Below, piece by piece: positions 46,903 through 52,701 of a stretch of DNA of 55,641 nucleotides; within the stretch, counting starts at the first letter, position 1, and each line of letters starts with the position of its first letter. The notes under the pieces are model-generated. The model searched no databases. It was given only the letters and a program-made list of their open reading frames with translations, and had not been told where the DNA came from. The position numbers and the translations under genes were made by a program. The stretch is taken from NCBI GenBank assembly GCA_021205695.1, contig JAJPXB010000059.1, positions 1-55,641 of the forward strand, read 5' to 3'. The DNA is from Clostridiales bacterium. GTDB taxonomy: Bacteria; Bacillota; Clostridia; Oscillospirales; Oscillospiraceae.

Positions 46903-46941
46903 GCCCAGGGGCGGAGCTTCTCCGTCCCTGGGGCCTGTTTT
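46903..46941 (+). terminator. Terminator of the VanW gene
   Basis: 13-bp stem CCCAGGGGCGGAG/CTCCGTCCCTGGG (46904-46916, 46920-46932) with one G-U pair, then GCCTGTTTTA. The next gene starts 20 bases later. Confidence 0.8.
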
Positions 46942-46961
46942 AGATAAGGAGCGAAATACTG

Positions 46962-47651
46962 ATGTTTCAAGGCTTTTCCGACGAGACCCTCCAGTTTCTC
47001 TGGGGGATCGCGCTGAACAACGAGCGGAGCTGGTTCAACGCCCACAAGGAGGAGTACCTGGCCTATCTCTACCAGCCCATGCAGGCGCTGGGACGGACGG
47101 TATATGACCGGATACTGGAACGGCACCCGGCGCTTTTGGTCAACCTTCACGTCACCCGCATCTACCGGGACGCCCGGCGGCTCCACGGCGGCGGGCCATA
47201 CAAGGATCACCTCTGGCTCTCCCTGGAGCGGCCCCATGACCGGGATGAGGACTGGCACGGGATCCCCTCCCTCTGGTTCGAGGTCTCCCGCCAGGGCTAT
47301 GGCTACGGTCTGGGATACTGGGGAACGCCCACGGACATGGAGGTCTACCGCCGCCGTATCCGCAGGGAGCCGGAGGCGCTGGAAAAGCTGGTTCGGGACT
47401 TCCAGCGCCAGGACACGTTTGTTCTGCAGGGGCAGTCGTACAAGCGGCCCAAGGGCAGCGTCTCCCCCCTGCTGGACGGCTGGTACAACCGGAAGTCCCT
47501 CAGCTTTGTCCGTGAGTGCCCTCCTGACGAGTTGTTCTGTTCGCCGGAGCTGGCAGACGCCGTGGTCGAGGGGTGGGAGCTTCTGCTCCCCCTGTACCAC
47601 TATCTGGACGATCTGCGCATGGAGCCGCCGGTGACAGACCGGATTTTGTAA
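46962..47651 (+). CDS. DUF2461 / TIGR02453 family protein
   Basis: Conserved protein of unknown function, 229 residues, soluble. The family start FSDETLQFLWGIALNNERSWFNAHKEEY is followed by HVTRIYRDARRLHGGGPYKDHLWLSL and the aromatic-rich SLWFEVSRQGYGYGLGYWG, all typical of DUF2461. AAGGAGCG lies 10 bases before the ATG. No neighbour hints at its role. Confidence 0.88.
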   Translation: MFQGFSDETLQFLWGIALNNERSWFNAHKEEYLAYLYQPMQALGRTVYDRILERHPALLVNLHVTRIYRDARRLHGGGPYKDHLWLSLERPHDRDEDWHGIPSLWFEVSRQGYGYGLGYWGTPTDMEVYRRRIRREPEALEKLVRDFQRQDTFVLQGQSYKRPKGSVSPLLDGWYNRKSLSFVRECPPDELFCSPELADAVVEGWELLLPLYHYLDDLRMEPPVTDRIL

Positions 47652-47678
47652 GGCCGCTGTCCGGCTGCAAAAATACGG

Positions 47679-47707
47679 TTGCAAATTTTCTCTGTCTCCT
47701 CTATAAT
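47679..47707 (+). promoter_or_regulatory. Promoter of the ECF S-component gene
   Basis: TTGCAA (47679-47684), 17 bases, TATAAT (47702-47707). The transcript would begin in the stem GGCCGTCGGG-TTCT-CCCGACGGCC (47711-47734). Confidence 0.78.
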
Positions 47708-47783
47708 GATGGCCGTCGGGTTCTCCCGACGGCCAATGCTGTTGTGAGTGCTCCGCTGTACCCGGTGCGGACGGCAGGAGCCT

Positions 47784-47945
47784 AGGCATCACCGCATAAA
47801 TGCGTCTACGGCATCTGGCAGCTATTTTGCGCCAGAAATGCGTTAGCAAAAGCTTAACGTACATCCAGTACGTCTGCGCTTTTGCACCTTTTTCTGACAC
47901 AAAATTTCTCGCCAGCTGCTCTTGCCGATTTATGCGGCGACGCCT
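47784..47945. repeat. 162-bp near-palindromic dispersed repeat, copy B
   Basis: Inverted copy of 9771-9932, same length, roughly four-fifths identical by eye. Ends AGGCATCACCGCATAAAT and ATTTATGCGGCGACGCCT are inverted repeats. The centre is CGTAC-ATCCA-GTACG. It lies in the 5' leader of the ECF S-component gene. Confidence 0.8.
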
Positions 47946-48021
47946 GAAAAACAACAGCGGCGGCACATCATTTTTGCGCTGTATCCGACAGAGGGCGGAA
48001 CGGCAGCAGGAGGTAACAGTT

Positions 48022-48633
48022 ATGAAACGCAGCAACGACAAGGTACGCTATCTGACAGAGGTCGCCCTGCTTATCGCCATTATCCTGGTGATGAAGCTCA
48101 CCGGACTGGCCAGCATCCCGGTGGGGCCCCTGGTAATGACCTTCTCCATGATCCCCATCGCCATCGGCGCCATGATTTCCGGGCCGCTGGCCGGGGCGGT
48201 CCTGGGCCTGATTTACGGCTTCACCAGCTTCTACGACGCAGTCACCGGGGCCTCTCTCATGACCGGAGCCTTTTTCCAGCTCAGCCCCGTCTCCACCTTC
48301 ATCCTGTGCGTGGGCACCCGAACGCTGGTGGGAGCGCTCACCGGCTGGATTTTCCGGGGGCTGAAAAAAATCGACCGGACAGATACGGTCTGCTATTTTG
48401 CCACCGGGCTTCTGTGTCCCCTGCTCAACACTCTGCTGTTTATGGGGTATATCGTCTGGTTCTTCTACACCTCTGACTACGTCCAGACCCTGGTGGGCAC
48501 CCTGGGGGCCTCCGGCCCGCTGATGTTCGTCATCCTGTCCGTGGGCGTCCAGGGCCTGGTGGAGTGGATCACCGGGGCCATCGTGGGCGGCGGCGTCGGC
48601 AAGGCCGTAGCCCACGCTCTGAAGCGGAGCTGA
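48022..48633 (+). CDS. ECF transporter S component (substrate-binding membrane subunit)
   Basis: Vitamin-uptake membrane subunit of 203 residues with about six spans (for example LTEVALLIAIILVMKLTG, LVMTFSMIPIAIGAMISG). GPLAGAVLGLIYGFTSFYDAVTG is typical of S components, and GVQGLVEWITGAIVGGGVG ends the last span. The pattern is nearest to pantothenate-type or unassigned S components. The vitamin cannot be fixed by eye, and no biosynthetic gene adjoins it. The energizing EcfA/EcfT subunits must be encoded elsewhere. The start at 48022 has AGGAGGTAA upstream. The longer frame runs through the repeat and is rejected. Confidence 0.88.
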   Translation: MKRSNDKVRYLTEVALLIAIILVMKLTGLASIPVGPLVMTFSMIPIAIGAMISGPLAGAVLGLIYGFTSFYDAVTGASLMTGAFFQLSPVSTFILCVGTRTLVGALTGWIFRGLKKIDRTDTVCYFATGLLCPLLNTLLFMGYIVWFFYTSDYVQTLVGTLGASGPLMFVILSVGVQGLVEWITGAIVGGGVGKAVAHALKRS

Positions 48634-48660
48634 GCCTTTCCCCTTCTCATTACAGCTTCT

Positions 48661-48702
48661 ATCCTGCAAAGTTGCGCACAAGCGCAGCTTTGCAGGATTT
48701 TT
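48661..48702 (+). terminator. Terminator of the ECF S-component gene
   Basis: 16-bp stem (48661-48676 with 48683-48698, one G-U pair), 6-base loop, then TTTT. It separates the ECF gene from the tail cassette. Confidence 0.92.
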
Positions 48703-48788
48703 ATGTCCTTTTGGCCGTCAAATGATCTTTGTTGCATTTCGGCAAACGGGATTTTACGCTACAATGCAGATGAAAGGAGGGAGGCGAA

Positions 48789-50840
48789 TTGCTTTCAGGA
48801 TTTGCTTACGAGGGGCAGGAGCGAGTCCCTCTCCGGCTGCGGCTGGACAGCGGCACCTGCCTGGAGGAGGAGATCACCCAGCTCACCCTGACCGCCGGGT
48901 GCAGCTCCGGCACTTCCGGGCCCAGCCTGGGGAGTACGGTGGCAACCTATCTGACGGCGTCCCTCGCCGGGGACGGACTTCCGGCGCTGGAGGGGGCGTA
49001 TGTCACCCCGGAGGTGGAGCTGGACGGGGCGTGGCTCAGTCTGGGCCGGTTCCGCTTCGAGACGCCGGAGACGGGAGAGGGCACGGTAAAGATTACGGCG
49101 TCCGACGCCATGATTTGGGCCATGGAGGCGGGGTACTATCCGTCCGACCCGGCCCCTACCACCGCCCTGGAGGTGCTGGCGGACATCTGCGACCAGGCGG
49201 GAGTGGCGCTGGGGGACGTATCTGGGCTGAACGACGCGGCAGTCAGCGGGGTGTCCTCCGGCTACACCTGCCGGGAAATGGCGGGGTATATGGCGGCACT
49301 GCTGGGGCGCAACGCCCTGTTTGACCGGGAGGGCGTGCTCGTCCTTCGGTGGTTCTCCGCCGCAGATGCGGCTGTCGGCCCGGAGGACTATTACAGCGGC
49401 GGCTTCACCCGGAAGGACTATGACTACGTCCTCGCCAGCCTGACGGTGTCCACCGGCTCCGGAGAGGACGACCAGCTCTCCGCCGGGACCGGCGGCAGCG
49501 GCATCTCGCTCACCGACCCCTATATGACCGAGGCGACGCTGGAGACCGTGTGGGCCGGGCTGGAGGGGTTTACCTATCGGCCGGGAGAGGTGACCGTGGC
49601 CGGTGATCTGCGGCTGGAGCCGGGAGATATCATCACCGTCACTGATCTGGCCGGCGATTGCTACACCTTCCCGGTCATGAACGTGGAGCACACCTACGAC
49701 GGGGGCTTCCAGACGAAGCTCTCTGCTTACGGCAGTGCAGAGTCGGACAGCTCGGCCAGCTACAAGGGCCCTGCCACCACCGCCCTGGAGCGGTACACGG
49801 CGGATATGGCCAGCTTCCAAAATCTGTTCGCGGATAAGGCCTATCTCCAGGATCTGCTGGTGCGGGGCGGCATCGTCACGGACACCCTCTCTGGCGTGGA
49901 GATCAACGCCACCAGGTATCTGACCGGCGTGACCATCGTGGGGGATGTGATCCAGGCGGGAACGCTGACGGCGGACAAGCTCATCCTCACCGGGGCGGAC
50001 GGGCTGTTCTACGAGATCAACGCCACGGCCGGCGGGCTGACCGCCGCCGAACTGACGGAGGAGCAGTACCAGACCGCCATCGACGGCTCGGTGCTGGTGG
50101 CAAACTCGGTGACCGCTGACCGGATCAACGTTACCGACCTCTTTGCCCAGGACATCACCGCCACGGGCACCATCACCGGAGCGACCATTAAGGGGGCTAC
50201 CGGGGATTTTTCCGGCAGCATCACCTGTGGAGACGGCACCATCGGCGGTTTCACCGTCGGACAAAATGCCATCTACAGAGGCCTGGCATCAGGCAGTCCG
50301 GAGGAGGACGGCGCAGGCATCTATCTGGGCGACAGACAGATCGTCTCTGCGGTGACCGCCGACACCTACGTCAGATTCAACGCGGGCTATCTGGACGGGT
50401 ATGGCTACGACGAAGATGCGGCGCAAAGGTGGTACTTTGAACAGGCGGCGGGGATCGGGATGCGGTTTTGGAAAGTCGGTGATGCGGGAGGGCTTGACAA
50501 TGGCATTTCGTCCCTTTATGGTCCGGAGGATTGCGACGTTGCCGGCACGCTTACGGTATTTGGCACTATCTGTCACGGGGAAAACCAGGTATCGGTGAAG
50601 TGCGTTCAGCGTGGAAATCTTACCATCACTCCCTCTGCGGCGAACACACCTACCGGCAGCCCGGTGGAATATTCGGGCTTTCAGGGGACGCCCTTCGTGA
50701 CTGCGACCGCAGTCTCCTCCAGTCCCGGCAAAGAGGTGACAGGCGTATCGGTCTATGGAAGCACGTCTGGCGGAACCACTATCTACGTCACCCGCACGAA
50801 TACCACCAACACCGGTGTAAACTGGGTCGCGGTCTACTGA
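48789..50840 (+). CDS. Phage tail-tip / receptor-binding-like protein
   Basis: Large protein of 683 residues resembling siphophage distal-tail proteins. Residues 1 to about 290 form a tail-hub-like part (LRLRLDSGTCLEEEITQLTL, TPEVELDGAWLSLGRFRFET, DICDQAGVALGDVSG). Then comes a helical stretch (about 310-350) and a region of short repeated turns typical of tail fibres (TATGTITGATIKGATGDFSG, TCGDGTIGGFTVGQNAIYRG). The C-terminal 130 or so are Ser/Thr/Gly-rich, probably a beta-structured receptor-binding tip. The start is TTG with the very strong GAAAGGAGGGAGG upstream. No head, portal or tape-measure genes adjoin, so a full prophage is excluded. Confidence 0.72.
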   Translation: MLSGFAYEGQERVPLRLRLDSGTCLEEEITQLTLTAGCSSGTSGPSLGSTVATYLTASLAGDGLPALEGAYVTPEVELDGAWLSLGRFRFETPETGEGTVKITASDAMIWAMEAGYYPSDPAPTTALEVLADICDQAGVALGDVSGLNDAAVSGVSSGYTCREMAGYMAALLGRNALFDREGVLVLRWFSAADAAVGPEDYYSGGFTRKDYDYVLASLTVSTGSGEDDQLSAGTGGSGISLTDPYMTEATLETVWAGLEGFTYRPGEVTVAGDLRLEPGDIITVTDLAGDCYTFPVMNVEHTYDGGFQTKLSAYGSAESDSSASYKGPATTALERYTADMASFQNLFADKAYLQDLLVRGGIVTDTLSGVEINATRYLTGVTIVGDVIQAGTLTADKLILTGADGLFYEINATAGGLTAAELTEEQYQTAIDGSVLVANSVTADRINVTDLFAQDITATGTITGATIKGATGDFSGSITCGDGTIGGFTVGQNAIYRGLASGSPEEDGAGIYLGDRQIVSAVTADTYVRFNAGYLDGYGYDEDAAQRWYFEQAAGIGMRFWKVGDAGGLDNGISSLYGPEDCDVAGTLTVFGTICHGENQVSVKCVQRGNLTITPSAANTPTGSPVEYSGFQGTPFVTATAVSSSPGKEVTGVSVYGSTSGGTTIYVTRTNTTNTGVNWVAVY

Positions 50841-50853
50841 GGAGGAGGTAAGT

Positions 50854-51117
50854 ATGGCATTTTATGACAAGAACGGCGCTGCCCTCTATGTGGGGGACAA
50901 CATCGTGCCGGACGAGGGGCTGGAGCTGACTATCGTCGCCAGCAACTACCTGGAGGAATGGGGCGAGGATGTGCTTTTCGGGCAGCAGGTGGAAAACCCT
51001 GCGGCATTCTCCATTCTGAACCAGGAGAACCTGTCCCTCCAGTGGACAAAGGTGGAGAGCGATGAGATAAGCGATGCAGAGGCTATGAGCATTATCGTGG
51101 GAGGTGAGACGGCATGA
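50854..51117 (+). CDS. Small protein of the tail-like cassette (87 aa), function unknown
   Basis: Acidic 87-residue protein (MAFYDKNGAALYVGDNIVPDEG...), not recognised. GGAGGAGGT lies before the ATG, 13 bases after the tail-tip stop. Its ATGA overlap with the next gene indicates translational coupling. Position between a tail-tip gene and a carbohydrate-binding protein suggests a tail-fibre accessory or chaperone, which is inference only. Confidence 0.6.
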   Translation: MAFYDKNGAALYVGDNIVPDEGLELTIVASNYLEEWGEDVLFGQQVENPAAFSILNQENLSLQWTKVESDEISDAEAMSIIVGGETA

Positions 51118-51515
51118 CACGAGCAGAAGCACAAAAGTACCGGGCAGCCATTGAGACGGCAGTCCAGAGCCTGGATGACGGCACGGCGGTGGAAGTCCCT
51201 ACCCTGTTCCCGGCGTGGGAAGCAGGAACCGCCTATGAAAGCGGGACAAAGGTGCAGTACGGCGGGACGGTCTACACCGTCTTACAGGCCCACACCAGTC
51301 AGGAGGACTGGACACCGGACGCTGCGCCGAGCCTGTTTGCGGAGGTACTGCCCGGACAGGGCGGCTCTGAGGTGGGCGAGTGGGTGCAGCCGGACAGCAC
51401 CAACCCCTACATGAAGGGAGACCGTGTAACGCATAACGGCAAGACCTGGACCTCCGACATTGACAACAATGTGTGGGAGCCCGGCGTCTATGGCTGGACT
51501 GCGGATGAGGAGTAA
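51114..51515 (+). CDS. Phage-type carbohydrate-binding-module protein
   Basis: 133 residues. An N-terminal helical part (TRAEAQKYRAAIETAVQSL) is followed by two aromatic repeats of the ChiC/CBM5-12 kind: one with PAWEAGTAYESGTKVQYGG, TVYTVLQAHTSQEDWTP, the second with TNPYMKGDRVTHNGKTWTSD. Such modules sit on phage tail fibres or endolysins and bind surface sugars. It overlaps the previous gene by 4 bases (ATGA), and GGGAGGTGA is its ribosome site. This gives the cassette a plausible cell-surface binding function. Confidence 0.75.
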   Translation: MTRAEAQKYRAAIETAVQSLDDGTAVEVPTLFPAWEAGTAYESGTKVQYGGTVYTVLQAHTSQEDWTPDAAPSLFAEVLPGQGGSEVGEWVQPDSTNPYMKGDRVTHNGKTWTSDIDNNVWEPGVYGWTADEE

Positions 51516-51518
51516 GAG

Positions 51519-51743
51519 ATGGGCCTGACCAGTAATACCAAAAAATTTCAGGAACAGCTGACCCAGCTGATTAACACCTGCGGATTGCCTCTGGTAATCA
51601 TCCAGTTGTGTATCGAGGTGGCGCACGTCCAGCTCGACCAGGTGATTAGCCGGGAAATGGCGAAGGAGAGCGCTCCGCGCAGGAAAGAGAGGGATGAGAA
51701 TGGAGACACCGACTCCTATTCCGATCAACACCAGAGAACATGA
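51519..51743 (+). CDS. Small protein of the tail-like cassette (74 aa), function unknown
   Basis: Not recognised. It starts MGLTSNTKKFQEQLTQLINTC, has a hydrophobic middle (GLPLVIIQLCIEVAHVQLDQVI) and a hydrophilic charged tail (RRKERDENGDTDSYSDQHQRT). GAGGAG precedes the ATG, and it begins 3 bases after the carbohydrate-binding gene. Its 3' end overlaps the XhlA-like gene by 44 bases in another frame, as is common in phage lysis cassettes. Confidence 0.55.
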   Translation: MGLTSNTKKFQEQLTQLINTCGLPLVIIQLCIEVAHVQLDQVISREMAKESAPRRKERDENGDTDSYSDQHQRT

Positions 51744-52044
51744 GGAGTTTCGGCGGACGATTGAGGCCGAATTTTCCAGGATCGCCGACGAAAACAATCG
51801 GCAGAACAAGAGGCTGAGCGACTTGGAAAACGAAGTGAAGGAGAACCGCGCAATCATCACCAGTATCCACGACATTCAGAGAAGTCTCGAGACAATCTGC
51901 AAAGAGCTGACGGCGCAGGGCGTTCGTCTGAAGACCCTGGAGGACAGGGATGGGCAGAAATGGCGCGGCGCGGTGAAAATCGTATTCACAGCCCTTGTCA
52001 GCGCCCTCGTCGGCTGGTTCTTTGGCCAGCTGGGCCTTATTTAG
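51700..52044 (+). CDS. XhlA-like (hemolysin XhlA family) phage protein
   Basis: 114 residues: a charged coiled coil (HEEFRRTIEAEFSRIADENN..., LSDLENEVKENRAIITSIHD) followed by one C-terminal membrane span (IVFTALVSALVGWFFGQLGLI). This is the build of XhlA proteins that act with holins in Bacillus phage lysis. The ATG at 51700 is chosen because GAGAGG is 6 bases before it. The ATG at 51694 directly abuts that site. It precedes the holin-like gene by about 20 bases. Confidence 0.7.
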   Translation: METPTPIPINTREHEEFRRTIEAEFSRIADENNRQNKRLSDLENEVKENRAIITSIHDIQRSLETICKELTAQGVRLKTLEDRDGQKWRGAVKIVFTALVSALVGWFFGQLGLI

Positions 52045-52063
52045 TGAAAGGGAGGAATTCAAA

Positions 52064-52306
52064 ATGGATGCAATTATCAGCAAACTGACAAGCAGAAAAT
52101 TCTGGGCAGCGGTCGTAGGCGTCATCGTGGGTGTGGCCCTGGCCTTCGGAACGGACAGCGACACGATCACGAACGTGGCCGGCGCAGTCACTTCCCTGGT
52201 CAGTATCGTCACCTACATCATTTCTGAGGCCTGTATCGACGCCGCTGCCGTGAACACGGAAATTACGGAAGAGACGACGGGCGATGGCGAAGCGACTGGC
52301 AAGTAA
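52064..52306 (+). CDS. Holin-like small membrane protein
   Basis: 80 residues. A short amphipathic start (DAIISKLTSRKFWAAVVGVIVG) leads into one or two spans (AAVVGVIVGVALAFG, ITNVAGAVTSLVSIVTYIIS) and a charged tail (TEITEETTGDGEATGK). The text resembles phage holins of Firmicutes (KLTSRKFW). GGGAGG is placed well before the ATG at 52064, so the longer frame from 51995 is rejected. In phages this protein makes holes that release an endolysin, but no endolysin gene lies in the cassette. Confidence 0.72.
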   Translation: MDAIISKLTSRKFWAAVVGVIVGVALAFGTDSDTITNVAGAVTSLVSIVTYIISEACIDAAAVNTEITEETTGDGEATGK

Positions 52307-52442
52307 GATCACCAGGGTTCTTGATTCCAGCCCTATCAATTACCTCAGCGATCTGTTTGTAGTTGTGATGGTGGTGGGATGGGCCATCGTCTTATTTGCA
52401 GAAATTATATTTGCAATCTACGGGACGGTCGTGTTGTTGTGA
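52284..52442 (+). CDS. Tiny membrane protein at the end of the cassette (52 aa)
   Basis: A short frame overlapping the holin-like gene by 23 bases. It begins MAKRLASKITRVLDSSPIN and has one long hydrophobic span (DLFVVVMVVGWAIVLFAEII, then FAIYGTVVLL) to the stop. Basic start, single span and position suggest a second holin or lysis accessory. The ribosome site is weak, so expression is uncertain. Confidence 0.45.
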   Translation: MAKRLASKITRVLDSSPINYLSDLFVVVMVVGWAIVLFAEIIFAIYGTVVLL

Positions 52443-52536
52443 CAGACAGCACCACCTCGCCACTTGTCGCCGGGGGAGCTCCGTTTTTATGAGGACGGCC
52501 GGGCCTGTCCAGGGCGTCTCTCTTTCACTGTCTCAC

Positions 52537-52582
52537 ACAGCCGCCCCATTTCCCCTATAGTACCGGAAACAGGGGCGGCTGT
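52537..52582. mobile_element. IS1182-end-like hairpin (possible MITE or solo end), copy 2
   Basis: ACAGCCGCCCC and GGGGCGGCTGT pair around an inner TTTCC/GGAAA stem containing TATAGTACC. It shares CCGCCCC-ATTTCC-C...TACCGGAAA with the IS-end hairpin at 27951-28012. Confidence 0.45.
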
Positions 52583-52599
52583 ATGGTTCCCTGAACAGA

Positions 52600-52635
52600 T
52601 TCAGCCCTCCCGCCATCGCTGGCGGGAGGGCTGAA
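52600..52635. terminator. 16-bp hairpin between the tail cassette and the GH3 gene
   Basis: TTCAGCCCTCCCGCCA pairs perfectly with 52620-52635 around a TCGC loop. It lies between converging genes, and no clear T-run follows on either strand. Confidence 0.6.
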
Positions 52636-52701
52636 ATGATGTGGAAACGCACAGGGCTATAGGGAAGCAACTATATACATTTCCACAGTGCAGCGGCAGG
52701 C

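Larger units (their letters stand above)
47652..48021. other. Leader region of the ECF S-component gene, containing repeat copy B
   Basis: 370 bases without a gene. It holds a consensus promoter (47679-47707), a 10-bp hairpin right at the expected transcript start (47711-47734), and the 162-bp repeat (47784-47945). No vitamin riboswitch motif such as the TPP or FMN core was recognised. Confidence 0.7.

Noticed and set aside
51995-52063. Longer start for the holin-like gene
   Set aside because: It overlaps the XhlA-like coding end and lacks a ribosome site, whereas GGGAGG precedes the ATG at 52064.
48789-52442. Complete prophage or contractile injection system
   Set aside because: No sheath, baseplate, ATPase, capsid, portal, terminase, integrase or attachment repeats were seen; only distal tail and lysis-type genes are present.
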